Shown here: one piece after another, positions 43,915 through 53,200 of the stretch | Layout: every line of letters starts with the position of its first letter | Position numbering within the stretch: the stretch's first letter is position 1 | NCBI GenBank assembly: GCA_942492855.1 | Contig: OW818647.1 | Span: forward strand, 3,968,001 to 4,032,000 | Length of the DNA: 64,000 nucleotides | Reading direction: 5' to 3' | Source of the DNA: G963677485 sp942492855 | GTDB taxonomy: Bacteria; Armatimonadota; HRBIN16 | Translations under genes and position numbers: made by a program | The notes under the pieces: model-generated | Databases searched by the model: none | The model's input: only the letters and a program-made list of their open reading frames with translations | Told to the model about the DNA's origin: nothing

Positions 43915-45006
43915 ATGAATCATGTGATGGTGGCGGGTGAGCCCGGGATGTTTGCAGGATGGCCAGCGAATAACGGCATATGGTCATGGGATGACGGCCG
44001 TGAGATTCTGGTAGGCTTCACTTATGGACGGTTCATCGAGCAGCCGGGTCACAACATCGAAGGGATGGGCGATACTGCGACAGGGCTGCTCAGCCGTTTG
44101 GCGCGCAGTACCGATGGTGGACTTAGCTGGCAAGTCGAGGCACCTGATCATTTTGTGGGTGATGGTGCGAAGATTGTGCCTTCGGATGGCGGTATTCGAT
44201 TCACCTGCTCGGGTTTCGCAATGAGGGTGGTGGGTACTGGATACCATGGTTCTAAAGATTCTCAGGGCAGCTTCTATGGCTCCGTTGACCGGGGTCGATC
44301 CTGGCATGGGCCGTACCGGTTTATAGGATTGATGGATGAAACTCAGCTTCAGAACATGGAAATCACCTCTCGCACCGATTATTTGGTTACCGGTGAGGAT
44401 AGCTGCCTGCTGTTCATGTCTGCGAGGCCCAGATCACACGGCGGAGGGCGTGACAAAGCGTTCGTGGCAGAGACCACTGATGGTGGGCGAAGCTTTCAGT
44501 TCGTCACCTGGATTGTGCCGTTGAGCGACCCATACAGAGCTGTGATACCCTCGACAGTGCAACTGCCCGACGGGTCTCTGGTGACAGTTCTACGTCGTCG
44601 AAATCCCGATGATGGCGGTCAAGCATGCTGGGTGGACTGTTATGGCTCAGTTGATCACGGTCGGAGCTGGTCATTCCGTTCTCGGGTTGGAGAGACAGGT
44701 GGTGAGAACGGTAATCCGCCGGCACTCGCGGTGCTTGATGACGGACGGATAGCCTGCACATTTGGAGACCGCGACCGCGGCATACTGGCTGTGCGCATGA
44801 GCTCAGATGGGGGCGAATGCTGGTCTAATGAGACAGTATTGCGCGATGACTTCCTGCCAGATCGCCATGGCGACATGGATTTTGGCTACCCGCGTCTGGT
44901 GCAGAACGAACGCGGCGATCTGGTAGCCATCTACTACTGGGCCACTAAAGAGAACTTCCATCAACACATCGCCGCTACTGTATGGAGTGATGCCGATCCG
45001 AAGTAG
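43915..45006 (+). CDS. BNR/Asp-box beta-propeller protein, sialidase-like
   Basis: A 363-residue protein without a signal peptide. Five Asp-box type repeats are visible: RSTDGGLSWQVE, SVDRGRSWHGP, ETTDGGRSFQF, SVDHGRSWSFR and SSDGGECWSNE, giving a six-bladed exo-alpha-sialidase-like propeller. The sialidase arginine triad cannot be assigned with confidence, and there is no FRIP motif, so sialidase activity is not claimed. The start was set at 43915, six bases after GAGGA; the TTG and ATG at 43891-43894 lie upstream of that site. It lies in a run of same-strand genes with the aldolase and the AKR. A cytosolic location fits with processing of imported oligosaccharides. Confidence 0.75.
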   Translation: MNHVMVAGEPGMFAGWPANNGIWSWDDGREILVGFTYGRFIEQPGHNIEGMGDTATGLLSRLARSTDGGLSWQVEAPDHFVGDGAKIVPSDGGIRFTCSGFAMRVVGTGYHGSKDSQGSFYGSVDRGRSWHGPYRFIGLMDETQLQNMEITSRTDYLVTGEDSCLLFMSARPRSHGGGRDKAFVAETTDGGRSFQFVTWIVPLSDPYRAVIPSTVQLPDGSLVTVLRRRNPDDGGQACWVDCYGSVDHGRSWSFRSRVGETGGENGNPPALAVLDDGRIACTFGDRDRGILAVRMSSDGGECWSNETVLRDDFLPDRHGDMDFGYPRLVQNERGDLVAIYYWATKENFHQHIAATVWSDADPK

Positions 45007-45025
45007 ACATTCAGGAGGATAATTT

Positions 45026-46450
45026 ATGAAAGTCACATTGCTTCTTTTCCTATTATCTCTGTTGTGCGTTTTACCTTCAGGTGCTTTCGCTAAGGCACCC
45101 CAATCGCCATGGAAACTGCTTTTTTCCGATAGTCAGGACGTCACCGATGTCTGGGGCAAGCTTGACTTCGGCGTCACACCCGTGAAGCTGCTGAGGGAAT
45201 GCGAGCATCCCGGGTTTACCGTGGTCGGCAGCTTCCCGCTGCCCGATGGCTCCTGGGAGGTGTTTGGTCAGCAGATGACCGAGATCAAGCCAGGCAACCC
45301 GCGCGAGCGCATCATGGCATGGAAGATGCTGCGATGCACCACCCGCGACGGTGCCCACTTTGAGAACCTGCAGACGGTGTACGAAGAATCGGCTGTGTGG
45401 ACAGAGCACATGGTGATCGCCAAAAACGGCGATACGGGCGAGTATCTGGCACTCAAGCTGAAGGTCGACATCTCCGGCTTCGCATACACCGCGTTCTTTA
45501 GCTCAGATGGCGTGAAATGGCAGGAATACGCCGGTAACCCGTTGTTCTATGATGGCGACGCGATGAGCCTGTTCTGGAGCCCTGTGCTGCACAGCTTTGT
45601 GTGCATCAACAAGAGTCTGCAGCCCTTCCGCAAGCACATCATCGACCATGGCGGGCCGACCGGCTCATTGAAAGATGACTCGTTGCGTGACCGTCGCGTG
45701 CTGATGATGCGCTCTAGTCCCGATGGCCGGAAATGGAACCCCGATGTCTCCTTGCCGGATGTCTGGGACCTCCAAAAAAAGAAGGGCTCCATTCCCGCTA
45801 AGTACCTCACCAAGCCCGACAAGAAAGATCCACCAGACCTGGAGTTCTACAGCGGTAACGGGTTTTGGTATTACGACCGGGCTTACATGATGGTGCTGAA
45901 CTACGCACCGAGTGCCGCGGAGCCGCGCAAGCACGCGCCGCAACTGGACAACGAGTGGTGGACCAGCCGAGATGGCCTGCACTGGGACCGGCCTGCTCGT
46001 GACATGAATGTGCTGGAGGTATTCCCACAGATACCTCGCCTAGAGACCCACCCGATGATAGTGGGTGGGAACATCGTATTCTGCCGCAACAACATGCTGC
46101 TTGGCATGCCAGAGGACCGAATAAGCTATGTGGGCGCCAGGGCGAACGGTGAGTTCTCCACCAGGCAGTTCACCATGCCGGCCACGGGTGTTTTGCTGAA
46201 CGCCTCGGTGCCGTCGGCTGACAGGAAGTATCTATCGGACCGAGCCTATCTGATGGTTGCCGTGCTGGATGAGAAGGGCAAGGTGATCCCTGGATTCGAG
46301 GCAGAGAAGTGTGTCATACGTAAAGAAGATCGGATTGACATCCCGCTGAAGTGGGGCGAGGCCACCTCGAAACAGCTCGCGGGCAAGACCGTGAAATTGC
46401 GGTTCTACCTGGGCAGTGCCAGCATCTACGCGGTGACCGAGGGTAAGTAG
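45026..46450 (+). CDS. secreted beta-propeller-like protein of unknown function
   Basis: A 474-residue protein with a strong signal peptide (VTLLLFLLSLLCVLPSGAFA). The mature region reads like a five-bladed glycosidase-type propeller: GFTVVGSFPLPDGSWEVFG, AFFSSDGVKWQEYAGNPLFY, SLFWSPVLHSFVCINKSLQP, RRVLMMRSSPDGRKWNPDV and DNEWWTSRDGLHWDRPA. The SSPDG.KW and SRDG.HW pieces are Asp-box-like. The C-terminal 90 residues form a probable beta-sandwich (LLNASVPSADRKYLSDRAYL to RFYLGSASIY). No catalytic family was recognised. AGGAGG lies upstream of ATG 45026. It ends the plus-strand run that began at 41944. Confidence 0.65.
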   Translation: MKVTLLLFLLSLLCVLPSGAFAKAPQSPWKLLFSDSQDVTDVWGKLDFGVTPVKLLRECEHPGFTVVGSFPLPDGSWEVFGQQMTEIKPGNPRERIMAWKMLRCTTRDGAHFENLQTVYEESAVWTEHMVIAKNGDTGEYLALKLKVDISGFAYTAFFSSDGVKWQEYAGNPLFYDGDAMSLFWSPVLHSFVCINKSLQPFRKHIIDHGGPTGSLKDDSLRDRRVLMMRSSPDGRKWNPDVSLPDVWDLQKKKGSIPAKYLTKPDKKDPPDLEFYSGNGFWYYDRAYMMVLNYAPSAAEPRKHAPQLDNEWWTSRDGLHWDRPARDMNVLEVFPQIPRLETHPMIVGGNIVFCRNNMLLGMPEDRISYVGARANGEFSTRQFTMPATGVLLNASVPSADRKYLSDRAYLMVAVLDEKGKVIPGFEAEKCVIRKEDRIDIPLKWGEATSKQLAGKTVKLRFYLGSASIYAVTEGK

Positions 46451-46520
46451 GTAGCCTTAGCCTGACCGTTTTGGTCGTTGGGATGACCCTTGTGGTCATC
46501 CGCCAGTGCATTATCGTTTG

Positions 46521-46546
46521 TAGGGGCGGTTCGCGAACCGCCCTTC
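46521..46546 (+). repeat. intergenic palindromic repeat, copy 1
   Basis: A 26-base unit around the GGGCGGTTCGCGAACCGCCC palindrome. Its exact reverse complement lies at 46640-46665, and between them is a further hairpin (about 46574-46605). The 290-bp gap between the genes is mostly this composite plus a small hairpin at 46481-46501. The unit resembles a REP-type dispersed repeat. Confidence 0.7.
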
Positions 46547-46639
46547 ACAAGTGTACTACCCTATATCATGCATCGCCAACCGTCCCTGATCGGGAGCGGT
46601 TGGCGTCATAATACTGTCTGTAGTCCTGTGGCCCAGCAG

Positions 46640-46665
46640 GAAGGGCGGTTCGCGAACCGCCCCTA
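46640..46665 (-). repeat. intergenic palindromic repeat, copy 2 (inverted)
   Basis: The exact 26-base reverse complement of the unit at 46521-46546, 93 bases away. It could form a long cruciform with copy 1, or each copy could fold alone because the core is palindromic. Confidence 0.7.
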
Positions 46666-46687
46666 AATGCGGGGCGACAAATATACC

Positions 46688-46718
46688 AAAAAAGGGGACA
46701 CATTTCTGTGTCCCCTTT
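46688..46718 (-). terminator. intrinsic terminator of the DEAD-box helicase gene
   Basis: A 12-bp perfect stem (46691-46702 with 46707-46718) followed on the minus strand by six T residues, 24 bases beyond the helicase stop. It is a good Rho-independent signal for the helicase transcript. Confidence 0.85.
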
Positions 46719-46741
46719 GTCTAGCGGATAGCGGTTATACG

Positions 46742-48406
46742 CTAATAACTGCTGGGTCGTTTGGCACTGCTCTGCCTGCCGTAACCGCTGGCGGCTCGGG
46801 CCGACTTGGTGGTGACACCAGAACGAGCATATCCCTTGGACTGCACGCGGTCAGGCGTAGCCTTATACTGCGAGGCTGGACTTGGCGAATACTCTTCTTT
46901 GTATGCTGAAGGGCTGTCGTAGTCAAAGCCGTCCAGTTTTTGCCTTTTCAAGCGGGTGCCCAGTGCGCGTTCGATGGTCGCCACCATCGCATTATCTGCC
47001 GGTGTGACCAGCGTGATGGCATCGCCTTCGCGTTCCATACGGCCGGTTCGTCCCACACGGTGGATGTAGGCATCTGCCGTGTCAGGGATGTCGAAGTTCA
47101 TGACGTGAGATATGGAGGCCACATCCAGCCCACGAGCTGCGATGTCAGTCGCCACCAGGATGGGGCATCTGCCCTGCTTGAAATCATCAAGAGCGTGCTG
47201 GCGCTGTATCTGCGACCTGTCGGAGTGCAGCTCAGCCGTTCCATATCCCGCTTTTCGGATCTGCGCAGCCAGCTTGCTGGCTCGGTGCTTCGTGCGGGTG
47301 AATATCAACACCGAGTTGGTATCCGTATCCTTCAGCATCTGCAGCAGCATACTTGTCTTCAGGTGCTGAGGACAAGGGTATAGCGCGTGCGAGATGGTCG
47401 TAGGGGGGGTACACAGGCTGATATCCACTCTCTTCGGATCGTTCAAGGTGCTGTTGGCAAGCTTGGTCAGTTCCGGCGCAAAAGTGGCGGAGAACAGCAT
47501 GCTCTGTCGCTGCTCGGGCATACTGGCCAGTATCTGCTTGATACCGGGCAGGAAGCCCATATCCAGCATGCGGTCAGCTTCATCCAAGACCACCATATCG
47601 ACCTGCGCGAAGTTGGTGTTGCGACGCTCCATGTGGTCCATCAAGCGGCCTGGGCAGGCGATGATGATCTCAGTGCCTCCGCGTAACGCGAGTATCTGTG
47701 GCCTCATGCCAACGCCACCGTAGACTGTCGCAGAACGAAGTCTGGTGTGACGGCTGAGCTGCTTCACGATGTCGTTGATCTGTTCGGCCAGCTCACGCGT
47801 GGGGGTCAGGATGATCGCCCGTGTGCCGTGCCTTGAGACGGGGTTGGCCAGCAGATGCTGAATGATCGGGATCACAAACGCTGCCGTCTTGCCTGTGCCC
47901 GTCTGAGCGGTGCCGATAAGGTCATGACCAGCCAGTGCGATGGGTATAGTAGATGCCTGAACAGGCGTGGGCGTGTCGTACCCGGCGTCCTGTATGCCTT
48001 GCAGCAGTTGAGCATCCAGTGCCATGCCTGAGAACTGCACACCCTCTGTGGGTTCGGTGACAGTGATCGGCTTGACTTCAACTTTCGGAGTTTTGACATA
48101 CTTCACCACCGGGGTGCGCTCAGGCGCAAGCTGGTTTTTGAAGCAGTCAGCGCACAAAATTGGTGAGTTGCCCCTCGGCCGTGTCCGTAGACGTGCCTCT
48201 TTACCGCATTTTGTGCAGGGGGATTTGAATATCTCAACGGCGCCAGTTCGTTTATTGGGCCTTTTGGTTATCTGTATTTCGTGACATTTCGGGCATTGGG
48301 TGGGGAAGGGAAGGTTTTGCTCATGAAACTGTTCTTGTAGTTTCGCGTTGAACGGGAATTCGTTGTGGCAATCTCGGCACACGTACGTACGGTCCTGGTA
48401 TCTCAA
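46742..48406 (-). CDS. DEAD-box RNA helicase with N-terminal zinc-ribbon domains
   Basis: A 554-residue RhlE/CsdA-like RNA helicase. It starts at TTG 48406 with AGGAGC upstream. Two zinc modules precede the helicase core: CRDC (residue 9) with CPKC (about 38), then CTKC and CADC separated by 17 residues (about 63-86). This matches the CxxC-x17-CxxC module known from other bacterial proteins. The helicase core has AQTGTGKTAAFVIPI, LTPTRELAEQI, VVLDEADRMLDMG, LFSATF, DIAARGLDVASI and HRVGRTGRM. The C-terminal tail is basic and glycine/serine rich. It probably remodels structured RNA or assists ribosome assembly or cold adaptation. The N-terminal zinc fusion is unusual. Confidence 0.88.
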   Translation of the reverse strand: MRYQDRTYVCRDCHNEFPFNAKLQEQFHEQNLPFPTQCPKCHEIQITKRPNKRTGAVEIFKSPCTKCGKEARLRTRPRGNSPILCADCFKNQLAPERTPVVKYVKTPKVEVKPITVTEPTEGVQFSGMALDAQLLQGIQDAGYDTPTPVQASTIPIALAGHDLIGTAQTGTGKTAAFVIPIIQHLLANPVSRHGTRAIILTPTRELAEQINDIVKQLSRHTRLRSATVYGGVGMRPQILALRGGTEIIIACPGRLMDHMERRNTNFAQVDMVVLDEADRMLDMGFLPGIKQILASMPEQRQSMLFSATFAPELTKLANSTLNDPKRVDISLCTPPTTISHALYPCPQHLKTSMLLQMLKDTDTNSVLIFTRTKHRASKLAAQIRKAGYGTAELHSDRSQIQRQHALDDFKQGRCPILVATDIAARGLDVASISHVMNFDIPDTADAYIHRVGRTGRMEREGDAITLVTPADNAMVATIERALGTRLKRQKLDGFDYDSPSAYKEEYSPSPASQYKATPDRVQSKGYARSGVTTKSARAASGYGRQSSAKRPSSY

Positions 48407-48593
48407 TATGTGAAGCTCCTGGTTTTGGAATATTGCGTCCGACGCCTGAAGCCAGTAAGTCTGCAGTAGAAATGCTTATTGACGAACCATGCCATTGCCC
48501 AAACAGCGTAACAATCCACATATAGTGTATCACATATTGGGAAATATGTACACTTTGGCCGTGAGTGAACCGAATGACCCCGAAGCACCGTCT

Positions 48594-49934
48594 CTAGCGT
48601 TTGATGCTCAGGGCGATATCATCCACATATTCTGGTGACTGAAGCTGCAGACGCCCGCCAGGATGAGCCAGCGTTTGGATGCGCTTGGATTTGCCGGTGA
48701 GGGTGTTTACCCAGTTGATGCGATACCTCGCCTTGGGCAGATCGACCAGTATGGTGACCTGCTTTCCTCCGCGGATGTATATGGCATACTGCCGCCCTGG
48801 CTCCGCTAATGTGCGCGCGGTAATACCAGCAGGAGAATCCAGGATGGAGACGCTGGTGTCGGGCGCCATTTTGATGAAGTTGAAGCCCTCAATAAACCTC
48901 TTCAACGCGGCCAGGGAGTTACGCAGCGGGCGCCCGCCTGATCCGGGGGTGGGAGGCTCCACCTTGGCTGTGCCATCGGGAGCCGAAACGGTGAATGTGT
49001 AGTCGAGGTTGTTGTAGAGAGCCCCGCCAGCCATGATGAAGTCCCAGCCGTCTTGGCGGTAGACCTTATCGCCCTGTCCTTTGAAGCCGGTTTCGTCGCA
49101 GCCTATTACGCCTTTGAAGGAGCTGTTCGCATTCACTGCTGTGGGCGGGTAGGCGTAATGGAAGTTCAGTATCGAGATATTGGGGTCGGGGTCTTTCACC
49201 TTGGCGGATCCATTGGCGATGTTCTGAGCTATCAAGTGTCGCACCGGTGTGCTGCGCTCTGTGTCGGCGATGACCGCCGCGATGTGCTTCTGCCACTCCA
49301 GCGTGACTCCGCCAAAGTAGGGCTCGTTGCATATCTCGTAGAACAGGTTCTCGTAGTTCCGCAATTCGGTGACAATCTTGCGTGTCATAGATTCCTGAAG
49401 CTTTGTGAGGTCTTGGTGGATTAACGAATGCACCTCGTGGGCTGTGGCTGTGCCCACTCCGTTGATGTTGTTATCAGCTTTCATGGGGCTGAGATTCCAC
49501 ATGGTGTCTTTATAAAATGGGCAGAACAGCGCGATCTCAACAAATATGCCTCGCCGTCCGGCCTCTTTAATGAAGGAGTGAAGGCGAGCAAAGTAGGCTT
49601 CATCCCAGCGGTTCAAATCGAACTTATTACCACCACCGGCGTAACCAGGCTCAGCACTGCGGGCCCAGGGGCAAATCAGCTTACCTTTGGCAGGGGCCAG
49701 CGTGTTGTTTCGAATCTTGAAATCGCCAGCAACCTCGCAGTATGCACCAGTAAAAATACGGGTGTAGTTTAGCCCGTTGCGCTTGAGCTCATCCATATAT
49801 GGCCGGTATGGGAAGTCCAGATTCAACAGAGCACCATAGTGCTCAGCGGATGTGATCAGAACAGTGGGTTTACCTCGGTAGGCAAAATAGCGTGGATTGA
49901 CCGGGTGAAGGGATATCGGACGAGGTGTGGCCAT
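48594..49934 (-). CDS. GH-A clan TIM-barrel glycoside hydrolase (DUF4038/apiosidase-like)
   Basis: A 446-residue protein without a clear signal peptide. The N-terminus (FAYRGKPTVLITSAEHYGAL) is the opening of the DUF4038/apiosidase-like barrel, with RNGLNYTRIFTGAYCE, IFVEIALFCPFYKD and FYEICNEPYFGG. The Glu of the ICNEPY motif is the expected acid/base; the second Glu may be in IGCDETGFKG. A C-terminal beta domain follows (YAIYIRGGKQVTILVDLP). It cleaves a glycan of unknown type; family members act on apiosylated pectin or related side chains. The start was set at 49934, ten bases after AGGAG, because the upstream ATG at 49943 would almost touch that site. Confidence 0.72.
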   Translation of the reverse strand: MATPRPISLHPVNPRYFAYRGKPTVLITSAEHYGALLNLDFPYRPYMDELKRNGLNYTRIFTGAYCEVAGDFKIRNNTLAPAKGKLICPWARSAEPGYAGGGNKFDLNRWDEAYFARLHSFIKEAGRRGIFVEIALFCPFYKDTMWNLSPMKADNNINGVGTATAHEVHSLIHQDLTKLQESMTRKIVTELRNYENLFYEICNEPYFGGVTLEWQKHIAAVIADTERSTPVRHLIAQNIANGSAKVKDPDPNISILNFHYAYPPTAVNANSSFKGVIGCDETGFKGQGDKVYRQDGWDFIMAGGALYNNLDYTFTVSAPDGTAKVEPPTPGSGGRPLRNSLAALKRFIEGFNFIKMAPDTSVSILDSPAGITARTLAEPGRQYAIYIRGGKQVTILVDLPKARYRINWVNTLTGKSKRIQTLAHPGGRLQLQSPEYVDDIALSIKR

Positions 49935-49997
49935 TTGTCGCATTCTCCTGTGGGTTGGATGTGCATCATGACGGCGATTGAGTGCTTGTGGTATGTT

Positions 49998-50073
49998 TGG
50001 TGGAGCAAGCGGGGCTCGAACCCGCGACCTCTACAATGCGAATGTAGCGCTCTCCCAGCTGAGCTACTGCCCC
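49998..50073 (-). tRNA. tRNA-Ala, anticodon CGC
   Basis: On the minus strand a complete cloverleaf: acceptor GGGGCAG, D arm with AGCTCAGCTGGGAGAGC, anticodon stem CTACA/TGTAG with loop TTCGCAT (anticodon CGC, codon GCG), T arm GCGGGTTCGAGCCCCGC and encoded CCA. The acceptor stem carries the G3-U70 pair that specifies alanine. It lies between a GH gene and the GH106 gene. Confidence 0.95.
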
Positions 50074-50207
50074 AGATAACCATCGATAGTATATCTATGA
50101 GCACAGTTTTTGTCAAATGAGCACACTGTATCTATGCGACTATACCCGACCTCACCACGTGTTTGTAACGCAATGATAGCCCAATAAGCGAACCTGCCAT
50201 GATTTGA

Positions 50208-53200
50208 CTATCGTTTAGATTCGTATATCGCTACCGGACCTAGTAAGCCGCTGCTGAGCAGCGGGGCGGATTTGTCATACGACACATTGGAGTTGGTGTA
50301 CCGTTTGTCTTTTGGCAATCCAGCATCACCGATCAGCCTGTTGGGCCACAGGTTTGCGACCTCTACCTCGATGGTGTTCCTACCTGGTCGTAACGCAGAC
50401 GATATCGCGACTCGATAGGGCTCCGTCCAGGCGCATCCCATCTGTTTGCCGTTCACCTTCACTGTGCCGATCACCATCACTTTACCAAGATCGAGATAGA
50501 GCTCCTTGTGATCTGCCAGAAGACGGGAAGGAATGTCGATCGTCTTGCTGTAGATGGCTGTACCTGAGTAATACTTGATGCCATCAATAGTAGATTTACT
50601 CCAGTCCTGCAGTTGCCCGAAAACTATATCCGCGGGTCCTCCCCATTTGGCGTCAAAACGCACGTTCCAAGGGCCTGTGATCTCCATCTTCTTTGTCAGC
50701 ACAGGCGTATTGCTGATGGCCTGTCCCTTGCTGTTGGCCGGTATGTTGCGTTTAAAGATAATGAACACCGAGCCATTGGGAGCGAACACCAATGGCAAAC
50801 TGGTGTATCCGCTGGATTGGGTATACGATGATGCCTTCTTCATCTCGCCGGTGACAGCATCCCAAATTTCAGGCTGTTTACCCGTGACTCGAAAGCGACA
50901 GATGGCTTCCACGTTTGCAGGCTTTGTATTCGCCACAAAGTAGATATGTGTGCCGCCATCGAGCCTGTGTATGTATTCCAGCGGAGGTTCTTTGGAGGGT
51001 GTGCTCTGTTGGAAATCGGGTGGCACACCCATGCTTTGCAGCACGCTGCACTCATCTTTGCCCCAGATCACCTTGCCTTTACCCAGTTGATGAACGCCTG
51101 ATTTTCGAGAATCTATATGACCCCAGATGCGCTCAGCCTCTGCCGTCACCGCGTCTTGGCTGGACGGATAGTTTATCAGTCCTGGTGCCGTCAGTGGCTT
51201 CGGGCCGATAACTGTCGCTCCGGCTTCGATAAGTTGTCGGAGTTTTTTGATGACGGCAACCGGCATTGTTTTGGCATCTGGCAGAACAAGCAGCCTGTAG
51301 CTCATACCATCTGGCAAGACGATGCGGCCGTTTCGCACGCTCATGCGATGGAATAAGGCATCGGTGTTACACACATCGTAGTCGTAGCCTTTGCCAAGGG
51401 ATTTTATGATGTGCTTTGGCTCAATCAGGTTCGGCACGTTGTCACCATTGTAGTAGCAGACATCGCCAACAAACAACCCTTGTGACAGCAGATATTGGCA
51501 GCGGGCGATATACTTCAGAAATGCCCCGCTTTGATTCCACCAGGTGACGTTACGGTTAAAGTGTGTGCCGGCCGCGAACTCATACCCAGGTTTGCCGTCC
51601 TCATCGCGCACCGTGTTGGAGGTGTGAATAAAGAACAGGTTAAAGCCGTCGCACAGGGCCAAATCGGCTGTCGGTTTCAGGTTGGCTAGCGACACCTTCC
51701 AATGCAGATCGCCGTCCAGAGCGGTGAATGATTCTGCGGCCGCGTATCTGCTGCCGTAAAGATGAGCTGCGGACGAAGTCTGCTTACCCACCTTGTTGTA
51801 GATACCTTCTTTCCAGTTTCTGCTCTGCCAAAACTCACCCATAGGGATATCCGAATAACTCAGATTACGTAATGCATTCATAGCAGGTACGGTGGGGTAG
51901 CACGGCCCGCCCGATTCACAGTGCAGCCTTATGCCGTCGGCATGAGCCAATTCCTGGAAGTGCTTGTAGTGGTTGACGGTAAAGCAGTCAGCCAATGCCT
52001 GGCGGTAGTCATACAGGAACCGATCTGATATCTCGGGACTGCCAACCGTGTATCCCGCGATGACGGGCAGATAGGGTTTGATATCATATCCTGCGAACTT
52101 TTCGAAGTAGTCTTCGAAACCGGGTGTCCAGCTTAGTGATCCTGACTCCCAGCTATCCTCAAAGAAATACTTCAATGTGCTTCCGGCATATGCTCCCGCA
52201 TCTTCAATAAGGGCTTTGGCGGTGGCTTTGTAGTGGATATCGAGGGCCTGGTGGCTGAGGAAATCCACATGTAGACCACCATCTGCGACACGGCGGTTGC
52301 TTATGGTGTAACCGGTGCGAATCACAGCCCAGTTACCGGAGGGCACGCTCCAGTTGAGTGACCCGTCGGGATTCATCCTGGAGCTCAAGTCGATCACCTC
52401 ATCAGGCTTCACGCTGTGATATGTGAACGCCATTGATGGGTCTGACAGGGATGCTTGAGTGATGTCATGGATTGTGGCATCATCAGGCTTTCCATACGTC
52501 TTGAAGCTGGTCTTATAACCAAGAAGCTCATTCGACTTTTGAAGATTGGCGGATTCCTTCGTCAGGAACTCCACCTTGACTACTTGCACATTCCATTCTG
52601 AATAGGCTGAAGTAATGAGCAATCTGAATATCCTTGAAGAGATACCGTCAAGGGGTATTGTGATGTCAGGACTGTCATCAAGTGTGATGCTCTTCACCGT
52701 CTTGAAGCTCTTGCCGTCATCTGACACCTGCACCTGCATATCTTTTGGCCCAAAGCCTTTCCGTGGCCAGATATGCAGAGCCGTGGCAATGATGGGCTTT
52801 GAATACTCGAATTGAAGCCATTCCGGACGTTCTGGGCTGGGGCGTTCGGCTAGAGAAGCGCCCGAGGAGACCCAGAATCGGGATTCATTCCCGTCTGCGA
52901 CATTGGAAGCAGGCCAAATTGGCTGGCTGCTGCTGCCGGTCACTCTGACACTGGTGTCTACATAGTTCTCTGGCAGCTTGATCGCCTGGATTGTGATGTC
53001 TTTGTAGTGCTCAGCTATGCCCGGGGGCACAGGCAGTTTGTCCGAAAATACCTGAGGCCCACTCAATACTAAACTAGATTGCGTCAGCTCACGGCTGTTA
53101 TACTCTGGAGTGATCCAAGGGCCACCCATGTTCCAGCCGTAACACAAATTGACGCTCATCTCCAGTTTCAATCTGTGGCATTCTTTGACGGCATGTTTGA

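Noticed and set aside
41944..45006. A sialic-acid catabolic cluster (NanA-like lyase plus sialidase)
   Set aside because: The aldolase lacks the usual NanA loop sequences, the BNR protein has no FRIP motif or assigned Arg triad, and no nanE, nanK or transporter is present.
49998..50073. tRNA gene as an integration site for a genomic island
   Set aside because: No integrase gene or direct repeat of the tRNA 3' end was seen nearby.
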